From Thainema sp966674685 (GTDB taxonomy: Bacteria; Cyanobacteriota; Cyanobacteriia; Phormidesmidales; Phormidesmidaceae), in assembly GCA_966674685.1 (NCBI GenBank), contig CBKWJC010000008.1, positions 43,693-107,692 of the forward strand: DNA of 64,000 nucleotides. The letters run 5' to 3'. Positions 33,971-43,220 of the stretch are shown one piece after another. The notes under the pieces were generated by a model. The model worked only from the letters and a program-made list of their open reading frames with translations. It was not told the origin of the DNA and made no database searches. Made by a program: the position numbers and the translations under genes. Position 1 is the first letter of the stretch. Every line of letters begins with the position of its first letter.

Positions 33971-34696
33971 ATGAGTGTCGATTTAGCAACAAAACTAAAA
34001 GAAGGAACCAAGAAAGCGCACACAATGGCCGAAAATGTGGGCTTTGTGCGCTGTTTTCTGAGAGGTGTCGTTGAAAAGAATTCCTATCGGAAGCTGGTCG
34101 CCAACTTCTACTTCGTGTATTCCGCAATGGAAGAAGAAATGGCTCGTCACCAGAATCATCCCGTTGTCTCTAAGATTTATTTCCCCGAACTAAATCGTAA
34201 ATCTGCCCTAGAGCAGGATTTGACTTATTACTTTGGGCCAAATTGGCAAGATGAAATTCAGCTTTCAACGGCTGGAGAAGAATACGTCAAGCGGATTCGG
34301 GAAATCTCAGCAACAGCTCCTGAACTGCTAGTTAGCCACTCCTACACTCGCTATTTGGGTGACCTCTCCGGTGGTCAAATCCTTAAGAACATTGCTGTGC
34401 GGGCAATGAACTTGAATGAGGGCGAGGGCACGGCTTTTTACGAGTTCGCCACCATCTCTGATGAGAAGGCATTCAAGAACAAGTATCGCCAAGCGCTCAA
34501 CGAAACACCGATTGACGAAGCAACCGCCGATCGCATCGTCAATGAAGCCAACGACGCTTTTGGCATCAACATGAAAATGTTCAAGGAGCTAGAAGGCAAC
34601 CTGATCAAAGCCATTGGCCAAATGCTGTTCAACTCGCTAACTCGCAATCGCCGTCGCGGCAGCACCGAAAACGAACTGGCTGCGGCTGAGCAGTAG
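33971..34696 (+). CDS. ho1: Heme oxygenase (biliverdin-producing)
   Basis: 241 residues from the ATG at 33971, preceded by GCAGGA; the frame is open to an upstream TTG at 33917. M-S-V-D-L-A-T-K-L-K-E-G-T-K-K-A-H places the proximal heme ligand at H17, as in Synechocystis HO-1. The distal-helix motif G-D-L-S-G-G-Q is present at about 128-134. It uses ferredoxin to open heme to biliverdin IX-alpha, Fe2+ and CO in the cytoplasm, supplying phycobilins. Length matches the 240-residue cyanobacterial HO-1. No hemN or acsF is adjacent, so it looks like the constitutive HO-1 rather than the low-oxygen HO-2 cluster. The kinase upstream is 122 nt away. Confidence 0.95.
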   Translation: MSVDLATKLKEGTKKAHTMAENVGFVRCFLRGVVEKNSYRKLVANFYFVYSAMEEEMARHQNHPVVSKIYFPELNRKSALEQDLTYYFGPNWQDEIQLSTAGEEYVKRIREISATAPELLVSHSYTRYLGDLSGGQILKNIAVRAMNLNEGEGTAFYEFATISDEKAFKNKYRQALNETPIDEATADRIVNEANDAFGINMKMFKELEGNLIKAIGQMLFNSLTRNRRRGSTENELAAAEQ

Positions 34697-34781
34697 ACGA
34701 AGCAGCTAGCTAGTTTTGGAGCCAATTCTTTGAACTAGACATCACGCATAGTCCTTAACGCTAATCCTTAACGCCAAAACG

Positions 34782-34850
34782 ACATCCTGGAATTAAAATC
34801 GCCAAAGCGCTTCGCATAGTTGTGCTGGTGTGATTTCAGTTCCAGGATGT
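34782..34850. terminator. Shared hairpin between heme oxygenase and flavin reductase genes
   Basis: ACATCCTGGAA (34782-34792) and TTCCAGGATGT (34840-34850) are exact inverted arms, with partial further pairing across the intervening 47 nt. The genes are convergent, so it may stop both. No strong T-run. Confidence 0.5.
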
Positions 34851-34991
34851 TGCTTTAGCAGCATTTGGGTTTTATAGCCGTCTCCATCTGATTGAAACAG
34901 TTATACAATCCAACGTTCAAACATTAGAACGTTTTCAGAATTTCCCATTGTCCCAACCAATATGTCTGCTGCGACATCAGTGGGTTGTGCA

Positions 34992-35621
34992 TCACTGATT
35001 TTTATCCTTAGCAAATCCGTTAGGAATGGTGAACTGATCGTGCGTTAGACAGTAGTCGTAGCCAGCCATGCGACCAACTGCTGAAAGCTTTTGCGTATCG
35101 ACCCGATAGTGATCGTCCACTAAGTCATCTCGAATAAATAGGTGAACCACCTGCCCAATCACCACACTGAACTCACCGACGGGCACAATTTGCAGCGTTC
35201 GACATTCAAACGCAACGGGGGATTCTGCAACTCTTGGCGGACGAACCACTTTACTCGGTGCTGGCGTCAAGTCGATATAGTCAAACTCAGACACTCCATA
35301 AGGTAGCGGTTCTGATGCCTCGGCTACCTGCTGAATATAGGATTCTACTGCTAGATTAATCACATATTCTCCAATGCCTCCTTCCTCTACTGGACGCACA
35401 TTACGCAAAGTATCTTTTTCTGTTTGATCTGGCTTTTTACTAACACTAAACATCAATGCCAGTGGCTTATGTCCCACCGCATTGAAATAGGAAAAGGGAG
35501 CCAAATTCGTTACTCCATCAGGTGATTGGCTAGAAACAAACGCGATCGGTCGGGGCACAACGCTTCCAATCAGCAGCTTATATCGTTCAGAGGGTTCGAG
35601 TTCTTCTGGATTTAATTCCAT
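34992..35621 (-). CDS. Flavin reductase family protein (FMN-binding split barrel)
   Basis: 209 residues. Y-K-L-L-I-G-S-V-V-P-R-P-I-A-F-V-S-S (about 14-31), G-V-T-N-L-A-P-F-S-Y-F-N-A-V and the later E-C-R-T-L form the FMN-binding split beta-barrel of the DIM6/NTAB flavin reductase family. Such enzymes use NAD(P)H to reduce flavin or act as flavin-dependent oxidoreductases in the cytoplasm. The exact substrate is unknown. The divergent neighbour, 239 nt away, is a nucleobase-type NCS1 transporter. A flavin reductase (RutF) acts in pyrimidine breakdown, which makes a functional link possible, but no RutA-type monooxygenase is near and this is weak inference. Confidence 0.9.
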   Translation of the reverse strand: MELNPEELEPSERYKLLIGSVVPRPIAFVSSQSPDGVTNLAPFSYFNAVGHKPLALMFSVSKKPDQTEKDTLRNVRPVEEGGIGEYVINLAVESYIQQVAEASEPLPYGVSEFDYIDLTPAPSKVVRPPRVAESPVAFECRTLQIVPVGEFSVVIGQVVHLFIRDDLVDDHYRVDTQKLSAVGRMAGYDYCLTHDQFTIPNGFAKDKNQ

Positions 35622-35860
35622 AATTAAAGTAGCTTTAAAGCGATAAGTTACAGAATATTAGATTGAGTTGGTATATAACCTGTAAAAAGCCTTCGTTTTC
35701 AAGAGGGAAATATTCATTTAAGAAAAATATTATTTTTTACTTTCAACTAGAAATCGGACAGAGATGATAGGGAATAGTATAAAAAGACACCTTTTTTGTC
35801 TTCTCTACATCTGAGAATGGCGCAATCTGGATCGCTACATCCTGGAGGAACTCCGTTGCT

Positions 35861-37156
35861 ATGGCTTCTGTTCATAACCCACCATCCAAAGCTTCAGCCC
35901 AAGCATCTGAGGACTATCCCCTCACTGCTGTCCCAATAATTGCCCGCAAACCAATTTGGTCGCTGGCACCGTTATTAATGGGTTTTACGCTCGTTTCCAC
36001 CACGCTAATTGCAGGTGGAATTATTGGCGCAGGACTCACCTTTTCCCAAATTATTGGGGCTGTTTTGATCGGTAATATTGTCCTCGGCAGCTACTGTGCA
36101 GCTTTGAGTTACATTGCGGCAAAAAGTGGCTTGAGTACTGTACTTATGGCTCGTTTCAGCTTTGGTAATCTTGGCTCTCGCTGGGTCGATTTTCTTTTAG
36201 GGTTTACCCAAGTTGGTTGGTATGCAGTCACGAATGCATTCATCGTCGATGCATTGTTTAATATATTAGACTTGCCTGAAGCCATGAAATGGGTAGCCAT
36301 AATTTTCTTTACCTACGCATTTTGCGTCACCGCTTATATCGGTTACAAGGCGATGGATTGGGTAAGTCGCTTAGCCGTGCCCGCCATGCTGATTTTGATT
36401 GGCCTCAGTTTAGTGTTGGGCTTCCGCGATGCAGGTGATTTATTTGCTCTAGAACCTGCTGAGCCGATGAATTTTGTAGCTGGTGTTGCAGTGGTAATTA
36501 GCACGTTTATTTCCGGTGGAACGCAAGCGACTAACTGGAGCCGATTTGCGGATACTCCTAAAAATGCTGTTGGCAGTACGCTGTTAGCGTTTCTGGGGAT
36601 TAACGGTTTGTTGGTGTTCACAGGTGCGTTTTGCACCCTCGTCTATGGTTCTAACGATCTAATCCAAGCGATGGCTCAGCAGGGTATATTGCTGGGGGGA
36701 ATCATTCTTCTGATTCTGAATGTTTGGACGACACAAGATAACACCATCTACGCGTTTTCAATTGCAGGTAGTAACTTTTTCCGCACCAATAAGCGCCATG
36801 CAATGGTACTCGGTGGAGCGACATTTGCTCTAGCCCTCGCGTTAGGCGGCATTTATAGCAATATGGTTCCTTACCTGATTTTGCTAGGAACGGTCATTCC
36901 TCCAGTGGGCGGTGTGATTATGGCTGATTTCTGGCTGCGCCACCGAGGCCAGTTTCCATCGTTGGATATGCCGCTGCCTGCATTTAATTGGGCTGGGGTG
37001 ATTTCCTATGTTATTGCGGCTGCGGCTGCATATATTTCGTCTGCCGCTGGATTAGGGGTTGCCCCGATCAACGGCATCATTATTGCAGCGGTTCTGTACG
37101 CTATTCTGGGACGTATGATTCCGCAACGGGTTAGCCGTTCATCTTCGTTGCTGTAA
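35861..37156 (+). CDS. NCS1 family nucleobase permease (cytosine/purine permease, CodB-like)
   Basis: 431 residues with about 12 hydrophobic helices. The N-terminus P-I-W-S-L-A-P-L-L-M-G-F and helix-1 motif G-G-I-I-G-A-G-L-T-F, then L-S-T-V-L-M-A-R-F-S-F-G and G-W-Y-A-V-T-N-A-F, match the cytosine/purine/uracil/thiamine/allantoin permease family. N-W-S-R-F-A and D-N-T-I-Y-A in later helices are typical of CodB-type members. It would import cytosine or a related base by Na+ or H+ symport. GGAGGA lies 11 nt upstream of the ATG. I considered a leader riboswitch (purine or guanidine) in 35700-35860 but saw no consensus. Substrate unproven. Confidence 0.9.
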   Translation: MASVHNPPSKASAQASEDYPLTAVPIIARKPIWSLAPLLMGFTLVSTTLIAGGIIGAGLTFSQIIGAVLIGNIVLGSYCAALSYIAAKSGLSTVLMARFSFGNLGSRWVDFLLGFTQVGWYAVTNAFIVDALFNILDLPEAMKWVAIIFFTYAFCVTAYIGYKAMDWVSRLAVPAMLILIGLSLVLGFRDAGDLFALEPAEPMNFVAGVAVVISTFISGGTQATNWSRFADTPKNAVGSTLLAFLGINGLLVFTGAFCTLVYGSNDLIQAMAQQGILLGGIILLILNVWTTQDNTIYAFSIAGSNFFRTNKRHAMVLGGATFALALALGGIYSNMVPYLILLGTVIPPVGGVIMADFWLRHRGQFPSLDMPLPAFNWAGVISYVIAAAAAYISSAAGLGVAPINGIIIAAVLYAILGRMIPQRVSRSSSLL

Positions 37157-37256
37157 CCAAGCCGACTTACTAATCTATCGACTCTATTTTGATAGGTTTT
37201 GATGGTTGATGAGCTATGCTCTGCGCGGCTCATCAGCTCTTATTGGGCAAAGTACT

Positions 37257-37399
37257 AATATCAGTTCTGCCATTTAGCACCATAAATGAGTCCAGTGCTG
37301 AGTGCTGAATGCTGAGTGGTCAGCTCGCCCCACTCTTTACTTCTCTCGCCTCATGTGATTAAGAAGTGAGGTGTAGCTACGTTTTAGAGAAACGGTATA
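37257..37399. repeat. MITE-like interspersed repeat, copy B
   Basis: Begins AATATCAGTTCTG and ends (inverted) TTATACCGTTTCTC. It shares AAATGAGTCCAG, the CTTCTCTCGCCTCA box and GTGTAG...AGAGAAACGG with copy A at 15388-15542, while the middle differs (GTGCTGA repeats instead of TTTTGAG). Confidence 0.65.
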
Positions 37400-37502
37400 A
37401 GCTATAGCCGCAGCCAGTCCTGTTAGGACATGGACGTTTTTGTGATACGACGAAGTCACACCACAAAAACGTCTTAATCGATATGACTATCGTTATATAA
37501 AC

Positions 37503-37550
37503 AACCGGAAGAGCATTCTTGAGGGATGCTCTTCCGGTTTTCAGGTTTTT
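37503..37550. terminator. Bidirectional terminator, permease and proline-rich protein genes
   Basis: Arms AACCGGAAGAGCAT (37503-37516) and its exact complement (37526-37539) with a 9-nt loop, followed by TTCAGGTTTTT on the plus strand. It lies in the spacer between two convergent genes. Confidence 0.8.
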
Positions 37551-37611
37551 GAGTTGATTGATGCGGACTGACTGAGTCAATTCGAAGAATCAATCGCCAA
37601 TCGCCGAATTT

Positions 37612-38280
37612 TTACTGTGGGGTTTCACTATCCGCTTCGTTGGTAGCGGGTGGCACGACCTCTTCTGCTGGAGCAGTACCGCTGTTATCTGCTCCTGGAT
37701 TTTCTGCGGGTGCGGGTGTGGGGTTTTCTGCTCCACCCGTTGCTTCAGGAACCTGCACGTCAACATCTGGAACGCTAACTTCTGGTAGCTGTACCTCGGG
37801 TGGATTATCGGGCAGGTCGATATTGATATCTGGTGTTTCTGCTTCGGGCTGTTCGGGGACAGGGACTTCAACTGGATTGGGAAGAGTCGGCTGTTCAGGG
37901 GTCTCACTCCGTCCGGCGTAGTAGAAAATACCAAATCCTAAAGCTGCAAGACCGATGATGAGGACGCCGAGTAGGAAGTTACGTCCAGTGTCGGCTTGAT
38001 AGCGGCTAGCGATGCGATCGCGCTCAACAGCCTGCCGATAGCGTAAAGCTTCGTTCTCTCGGGCTAAGTGCCTATTGTGTAAAGACTCACGAGTGTAGGC
38101 ATCGCGATAGTTCGGATCGGCATGACTGAGATTATTGCGATGGTTCGGTGAATTCGCTGCGTTTACTCGCTCAGCAGGGACATCACCTTCGTATGGATGG
38201 TTGGGGTTGCGATCGCGATAGGGATCATTCGGTTGCCGATTCGGGGGATAAGTAGGATGTGATTTATTATCGGATTTCAT
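37612..38280 (-). CDS. Single-pass membrane protein with proline-rich C-terminus, unknown function
   Basis: 222 residues. Residues 1-95 are charged, Asn/Arg/Tyr-rich (N-R-Q-P-N-D-P-Y-R-D) and end in a helical, basic stretch. One hydrophobic helix follows at about 100-121 (F-L-L-G-V-L-I-I-G-L-A-A-L-G-F-G). The outer 100 residues are disordered, made of Pro/Glu/Val repeats such as P-E-V-Q-L-P-E-V and P-V-P-E-Q-P-E. Topology suggests the proline-rich tail faces the periplasm. No signal peptide cleavage site and no enzymatic motif. I do not recognise a family; the composition fits an envelope spacer or scaffold, but this is inference. Confidence 0.75.
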   Translation of the reverse strand: MKSDNKSHPTYPPNRQPNDPYRDRNPNHPYEGDVPAERVNAANSPNHRNNLSHADPNYRDAYTRESLHNRHLARENEALRYRQAVERDRIASRYQADTGRNFLLGVLIIGLAALGFGIFYYAGRSETPEQPTLPNPVEVPVPEQPEAETPDINIDLPDNPPEVQLPEVSVPDVDVQVPEATGGAENPTPAPAENPGADNSGTAPAEEVVPPATNEADSETPQ

Positions 38281-38697
38281 AGTTAAAGCTACCTCCTAAA
38301 AAAGCTATTCCGTTAGTTCAGAAACTAAAGTGCTTATCAACAGGATTCAAAATCGGTTTATTTTTTATACACACTAAATCAATTAAAAAGTGTAAGTTCT
38401 GCAAGTAAGTAGCTCTCTAGATGGAATTCACCATAATCCAATTGGTATAGATTAAAATCCAGCATTTATATACTTTTTCTCAGCAGAAGGTGCATCACCA
38501 TAAACAGGTGAAAAGCAAATTGATTCGGCAGGTTATTACAAAAACTTGGGTTCCAAAACGCTCCTGTAAGGAAGCGTTTTGGGGGCTTTGGTGTAGGACA
38601 TGAGTATACCTGGACTAGCAACAGATTAGAGTTTGCGATCGCATTCACGTAGCCTAAAACTGTTGTCCTGACACCGTTACCTGCTCTATTTAAGGGT
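38281..38697. other. Spacer between the proline-rich gene and manC
   Basis: No gene is supported. A hairpin CCAAAACGCT/AGCGTTTTGG (38553-38562 and 38573-38582) could mark the leader or terminator region of this minus-strand pair. The 60-codon open frame across it has no protein-like composition. Confidence 0.4.
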
Positions 38698-39771
38698 TTA
38701 TAGCAGGCTCCGATTAGTTGAATCTTCTTTCAGCTTACTCAAGATTTTTTTGATGTCTTGAGTGCGGTCTTTATGAACAATTAGTGTGGCTTTACCATCT
38801 CGCACTACCACCACATCATCTAGACCAATCGTGACAATTAGTTCATCATCATCCGAGTTATAAAAAATACTATTTTGTGTGTCGAGACCAATATGGCGAC
38901 CTAGCTCAACATTGGTTTGACCATTTTTAAGCAGCCGTTCGAGCGCGTTCCAATCGCCGAGATCGTCCCAGCCAAATGCGGCGGGAATGACGAAAGCCCG
39001 CTGCGTTTTTTCCATGACGGCATAGTCGATACTGAGCTTGTTTAGCGTTGAATAAGCAGCTACGCCCTGCTGTTTTAAGGCTGCGATCAGCTCGGGCGCA
39101 TACGTCTCTAGCTCTTGCAGCATGGTGCGAGTTTCAAAAATAAACATGCCGCTATTCCAGCTATAGCGTCCGCTGTTGATAAACGCTTCGGCAGTGGATA
39201 AATCGGGTTTTTCAGTGAAGCGATTAACGGTAAATGCGGCGGTCGAACCACTAGCTATACCATCTACTGCAACCGATCCACCCTGCTCGATGTAGCCGTA
39301 GCCTGTGGATGGATAGTTGGGCTGGATGCCCAGCGTGACGATACCGTGCTGAGTTGATGCTAGGTTGGCAGCCATTTGAAGCGTTTGTCGATAGGCATCT
39401 TCATCAGCAATCCAGTGATCAGCAGGAAAAAACCCTGCGATCGCATCTTCTCCATAGCGCTGGCTCAGCTCTAGCGTCGTCCATGCCACCGCAGGAGCCG
39501 TATCCCGTCCTTCCGGCTCAACCAGCAAATTGGCTGAAGGCAAATGGGGTAGCTGCTCTTTCACCCCCTGTTCTAGGTGAGAAGCCGTAATCACCCATAA
39601 GTGTTCCCAATCACCCGCTAGCGGCAAGAGACGGTCTGCTGTGGCCTGAAGCAAACTCTTGCCGCTGCCATCTAAACTCAAAAACTGCTTGGGGCGCTGA
39701 ATGCGACTAAGCGGCCAAAAACGCTCACCTTTGCCACCAGCCAAAATCACGGGAATTAAAGAGTTTTGCAT
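38698..39771 (-). CDS. manC: Mannose-1-phosphate guanylyltransferase (monofunctional)
   Basis: 357 residues. The nucleotidyltransferase signature V-I-L-A-G-G-K-G-E-R-F-W-P-L-S-R and R-P-K-Q-F-L starts the protein. E-P-E-G-R-D-T-A-P-A and the G-Y-G-Y-I-E-Q motif follow, then F-T-E-K-P-D and F-G-W-D-D-L-G-D-W. It forms GDP-mannose from mannose-1-phosphate and GTP in the cytoplasm, a donor for exopolysaccharide and for GDP-fucose. It stops at the length of the guanylyltransferase domain, so the phosphomannose isomerase half of bifunctional ManC enzymes is absent. It is divergent from an LCP ligase gene that uses the same pathway products, 360 nt away. Confidence 0.94.
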   Translation of the reverse strand: MQNSLIPVILAGGKGERFWPLSRIQRPKQFLSLDGSGKSLLQATADRLLPLAGDWEHLWVITASHLEQGVKEQLPHLPSANLLVEPEGRDTAPAVAWTTLELSQRYGEDAIAGFFPADHWIADEDAYRQTLQMAANLASTQHGIVTLGIQPNYPSTGYGYIEQGGSVAVDGIASGSTAAFTVNRFTEKPDLSTAEAFINSGRYSWNSGMFIFETRTMLQELETYAPELIAALKQQGVAAYSTLNKLSIDYAVMEKTQRAFVIPAAFGWDDLGDWNALERLLKNGQTNVELGRHIGLDTQNSIFYNSDDDELIVTIGLDDVVVVRDGKATLIVHKDRTQDIKKILSKLKEDSTNRSLL

Positions 39772-40131
39772 GACGAAGTTGGATTATTCGAGATAACAGC
39801 GGCATCAGCCCAATTATGCAACCTTTCACGCCAAAGTCGAGTCTTTCAGAACAACTACACCATAACTTCAGCAATTCTAATCATGGTGTTCTTCAGTTGG
39901 TTCTGTGACCAAGTTATAATCGCCCTAATGCGTCGTAACAAATCTAAAAGAATGTCCTGGATGAAGTGCGGCGAACTTGTCTCATCTCAGATCCAGTCTG
40001 CATACTCGCAGAAAACCTGGGATTGCTGATTGCAGGTGTGAGTTGGAATATGGGAATCTCCCCACGTCCCGATTTGTACTCAGAATCAAGCAACACCGGA
40101 AACCTCATTGTGGTCAAGGGAGTGAAATGGT
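39772..40131. other. Divergent spacer, manC and LCP gene
   Basis: Nothing beyond presumed promoters is visible. An open frame from 39766 crosses it, but its composition is not protein-like and it overlaps the manC start. Confidence 0.3.
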
Positions 40132-41619
40132 GTGGTTGAGGGAGTAAAACAGTCTCATGACTCAGATACGGCTGCGCGAGCAGATTCCAAATCAAATTTA
40201 GACTCAAATCAGACCGCATCTACTGACGATTCAAATCATCAATTTGCTCAAACGGAGGCTAACCTAGACTTGGATGCGGCTGAACTGGAATCATTACCGG
40301 AATTGGAGCCAGAATCAAACAATCCATGGCGCAGATTCTTTATCGGATCGACGTTTCTACTAACTGCTGTTGTTTCAGCCGGATTTGGCGCTTGGTTGGC
40401 AATGGTTTCGCCACTGCCGCCTCAGTGGTTTGCCCAAGCGCAAGAGAGCTTTTCGCTACGAGAGCTGTGGAAGCGCGGCATTCGCTATCAGGTGGATCGC
40501 CCAGTCAATATTTTAATTATGGGAATTGATCGGGTGCCCGATGCCGATCGCAATTCACCAGAAGTCCTCTCTGGTCGAACAGATACGATGCTGCTGGTGC
40601 GGGTTGATCCAACTGACAATCAGCTTACTGTGCTGTCAATTCCCCGCGATACGCAGGTCGAAATTTCCGGCTATGGCGTTACTAAAATCAACCAGGCTAA
40701 CGTGATTGGTGGGCCGAGTATGTCCGCTCGCGTGGTTAGTCGAACGCTGAACGATGTGCCAATTGATCGCTATGTGCGGGTTAGCACCGAGGCATTTCGG
40801 GAAGTGGTTGATCTAGTTGGCGGGGTTGAGGTTTACATCCCCGAACCAATGGAGTACGTTGACCAAACTCAGGATCTGTATATCGACTTACCCCAAGGCT
40901 GGCAGACCCTCGATGGTGATGAGGCCGAACAGTTCGCTCGTTTCCGTAGCGATGGAATTGGTGATATTGGGCGGGTGCAGCGGCAGCAGCAGTTGTTGTC
41001 GTCTCTGCGCGATCGCATTATGAGCCCAGCCATTTTGCCCCGAATTCCTCAAATCATGCGAATTGCCCAGCAGTATTTAGATACCAATCTCAGTCTGGAA
41101 GAAATGCTGGCATTGGCCAATTTTGCGCTGAATTTGGATGAAGAATCCTTTCAGATGGTGATGCTGCCAGGCCGCTTCAGCGATCCGAATGAGTATGTAG
41201 CTAGCTACTGGATTCGCGATCCGGACGCTGGCGATCGGATTATGAATGAGTACTTTGACGCAACGGTGACATCGGATATCAGGCAGCGCTCGGCAGAGGA
41301 TTTACATATTGCCGTGCAGAACGCGACGGATGAACCCTACCTTGCGCGCGAGGTAGCAGATTATCTCCAGCGGCAGGGCTTCTACGATGTCTATGTTGTC
41401 AATGACTGGCCGGATTCAATTCGACAAACCCAGATTATTGCTCAGCAAGGGGATGTGGAAAACGCTAGGGTGATTGGCTCGGTCTTGGGGCTGGGTCGCG
41501 TTGTGGCTGCTTCAACGGGTAATATCGAGTCTGATTTGACGATTCGCATCGGTGAAGACTGGGTGCAGCAGTTTGCCTCTGATGCAGATGAGACCGCTAC
41601 TGGTGAAACGCTAGAATAG
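40132..41619 (+). CDS. LytR-CpsA-Psr (LCP) family protein with LytR C-terminal domain
   Basis: 495 residues from a GTG at 40132 with AGGGAG upstream; no ATG is available before the conserved part. Residues 1-62 are an acidic/Gln-rich cytoplasmic tail and TM1 is at about 66-90. The LCP domain runs from about 115 to 320 with R-T-D-T-M-L-L-V-R-V, L-S-I-P-R-D-T and K-I-N-Q-A-N, the Arg/Asp residues that bind polyprenyl pyrophosphate and Mg2+. A C-terminal LytR_C domain at about 400-485 (I-A-V-Q-N-A-T, D-Y-L-Q-R-Q-G-F-Y) follows. LCP enzymes transfer lipid-linked glycopolymers to the cell wall from the periplasmic side of the membrane. A small membrane protein gene follows after 36 nt. Confidence 0.94.
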   Translation: MVEGVKQSHDSDTAARADSKSNLDSNQTASTDDSNHQFAQTEANLDLDAAELESLPELEPESNNPWRRFFIGSTFLLTAVVSAGFGAWLAMVSPLPPQWFAQAQESFSLRELWKRGIRYQVDRPVNILIMGIDRVPDADRNSPEVLSGRTDTMLLVRVDPTDNQLTVLSIPRDTQVEISGYGVTKINQANVIGGPSMSARVVSRTLNDVPIDRYVRVSTEAFREVVDLVGGVEVYIPEPMEYVDQTQDLYIDLPQGWQTLDGDEAEQFARFRSDGIGDIGRVQRQQQLLSSLRDRIMSPAILPRIPQIMRIAQQYLDTNLSLEEMLALANFALNLDEESFQMVMLPGRFSDPNEYVASYWIRDPDAGDRIMNEYFDATVTSDIRQRSAEDLHIAVQNATDEPYLAREVADYLQRQGFYDVYVVNDWPDSIRQTQIIAQQGDVENARVIGSVLGLGRVVAASTGNIESDLTIRIGEDWVQQFASDADETATGETLE

Positions 41620-41655
41620 CAGCGAACTTGCTCATAGCGGTTGCCTACGCTGATT

Positions 41656-41841
41656 ATGTCTTCATCTACTCAAGAGTCGTCTCAATCTGCTGATGTCGAA
41701 GTTTCCTCTCCAGATGAGTCACTGCAAACCCAGTCAAGCAAAGCCATTGAACTGAAGCGTTGGGCGGTGCAAGTTGCGATCGCAGTTTGCCTCGCCCTCC
41801 TGTGGATTGCAATTACGGCTCAGCCCACAGCTAACCTATAA
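41656..41841 (+). CDS. Small single-pass membrane protein
   Basis: 61 residues from ATG 41656 (a TTG five codons earlier is also in frame). Residues 1-32 are acidic and Ser/Gln-rich. One hydrophobic helix (W-A-V-Q-V-A-I-A-V-C-L-A-L-L-W-I-A) follows basic E-L-K-R, then a six-residue tail. It is 36 nt after the LCP gene and just before a 23-bp terminator, consistent with the last gene of that operon. No family recognised; it could be a membrane partner of the LCP enzyme, by position only. Confidence 0.6.
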   Translation: MSSSTQESSQSADVEVSSPDESLQTQSSKAIELKRWAVQVAIAVCLALLWIAITAQPTANL

Positions 41842-41849
41842 AAACTCCA

Positions 41850-41898
41850 GAAAAAGCGATAGCGCAGGTCAGTTTCTGACCTGCGCTATCGCTTTTTC
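41850..41898. terminator. 23-bp perfect bidirectional terminator
   Basis: Arms 41850-41872 and 41876-41898 are exact reverse complements with a TTT loop and an outer A5/T5 run, serving the convergent LCP operon and the solute-binding protein gene. Confidence 0.88.
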
Positions 41899-41909
41899 GA
41901 TTAATTCAG

Positions 41910-43211
41910 CTAGGAGCGGTTGTTCCAGGCTGTTTCGGCATCTGCGATCGCTTGATCAACGGTTTTTTGATCCAGCATCGCAGCTTGCAAGTTTTCGTAG
42001 ATAATCTGCTGGAGGTCTTTAATTCCTTCGGTAGCCGGAATTAGCACCTCGGCTTCGGTCATCTGCTGAGCGCTGACGGAGCGAGCCTTGGTGACAGGTG
42101 ACGACTCATTCGGCTCGGTAAAGTAGGGGTCAGAAAGCGCCTTAACGGTTGAGGGCAAAACGTTTGCAGCTTTAGCGAATTCGAGCTGATTTTCGTCATT
42201 GGTGACAAACAGCGCAAAGTCTACTGCCGCATCCGGCGCGTCCGATCCGCTGGGAACAACCAGATTCATTACCGCTACGTTTTTCTTGCCCGTTTCACCC
42301 GTAACCTGGGGCGCACTGGCGGACACTTCGGCAATCGTGGGGGCATTAGTCGCAATCGTATTTAAGAATTCTGCACCAGAGGACAAAATCGCAATTTCGC
42401 CCGCTTGATACAGCTCAATGGCGCGACGATGGCCCTGAGTCAGCACCTCGCGCGGCAGCAGCCCATTCTTAAACAAATCCGTCCAGTATTGAAAGACAGC
42501 TTTACCCTCTGGCGTGTTGAATGCGGCCTGACCAGATTCATCCAGTAACGGCACGCCCATTTGAATGAAGGACTGCAAAACTTCTGCCGAATCCTGAGGC
42601 ACGAAGGTGACAAAAAAGGCGTATTTCCCTGTCCTTTCTTTCACCGCTTGAGCAACCGTAGCAAGCTCCTCATAGGTCTGCGGCGGTGCACTGATGCCAG
42701 CCTGTTGCAGCAGTTCGGTGTTATAAATGCTGACGCCTGTTGTTAGGTACCAGGGAATAGCAAAAGTTGAGCCATTGAGCGTGCTGGCCTGCCAAATTTT
42801 TGGCAGATAGGCATCTCTAGCGTCTGCGGGAACTTTGTCATCCAAAGATAACCAAGCATTGCGGCTAGCTAACTGGGACGCAAAATCGGGGTTGAGGTTG
42901 ACCACATCGGGCACATCACCTGCGGTGACTGCTGCCAGAATTTTGCTCTGCATGTCAGCCCAGGGCACATCCACCCAGCGTACGGTTGTGCCGGGATGTT
43001 CCGCCTCATACTCCGAAATCAGCGTATTGAAATAGTCGGTAAATTTGGGCTGGAGCTGCATCGTCCAGAATTCAATTTCTTGCTGACCATCTGCCGCGTC
43101 AGAATTTGCGGACGGTGAAGCACAGCTCACTAGCCAGCTCAGGCCAAAGCCGATCAGCGCTAGAACTGCCCAACGCAGCCATTTTGTTCGTATGATTTGC
43201 CCATTCCCCAT
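41910..43211 (-). CDS. ABC transporter solute-binding lipoprotein (family 1, sugar type)
   Basis: 433 residues. A hydrophobic signal (about 13-28) ends in the lipobox L-V-S-C (C30), so the mature protein is lipid-anchored at the outer face of the inner membrane. The body begins E-I-E-F-W-T-M-Q-L-Q-P and contains V-P-D-V-V-N-L-N-P-D-F-A, F-A-I-P-W-Y and A-V-D-F-A-L-F-V-T, typical of the sugar/oligosaccharide (UgpB/MalE) family. No permease or ATPase is adjacent. It starts 9 nt after the stop of purT on the same strand, so it is probably transcribed with purT, an odd partner. Substrate not predictable. Confidence 0.93.
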   Translation of the reverse strand: MGNGQIIRTKWLRWAVLALIGFGLSWLVSCASPSANSDAADGQQEIEFWTMQLQPKFTDYFNTLISEYEAEHPGTTVRWVDVPWADMQSKILAAVTAGDVPDVVNLNPDFASQLASRNAWLSLDDKVPADARDAYLPKIWQASTLNGSTFAIPWYLTTGVSIYNTELLQQAGISAPPQTYEELATVAQAVKERTGKYAFFVTFVPQDSAEVLQSFIQMGVPLLDESGQAAFNTPEGKAVFQYWTDLFKNGLLPREVLTQGHRRAIELYQAGEIAILSSGAEFLNTIATNAPTIAEVSASAPQVTGETGKKNVAVMNLVVPSGSDAPDAAVDFALFVTNDENQLEFAKAANVLPSTVKALSDPYFTEPNESSPVTKARSVSAQQMTEAEVLIPATEGIKDLQQIIYENLQAAMLDQKTVDQAIADAETAWNNRS

Positions 43212-43220
43212 AATTAACGC

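Larger units (their letters stand above)
37157..37611. other. Convergent spacer with three hairpins and a MITE-like repeat
   Basis: It contains an 8-bp hairpin (37207-37235), repeat copy B (37257-37399), an inverted pair GACGTTTTTGTG/CACAAAAACGTC (37433-37444 and 37462-37473), and a 14-bp terminator (37503-37539). No gene is supported. Confidence 0.6.

Noticed and set aside
35640..35860. Riboswitch upstream of the nucleobase permease
   Set aside because: No match to purine, guanidine or other consensus that I can identify; only a minor A/T-rich stem.
38466..38648. 60-codon minus-strand open frame
   Set aside because: Overlaps a hairpin, no ribosome site, composition not protein-like.
39766..40029. 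87-codon plus-strand open frame overlapping the manC start
   Set aside because: Overlap and composition argue against coding; no conserved motif.
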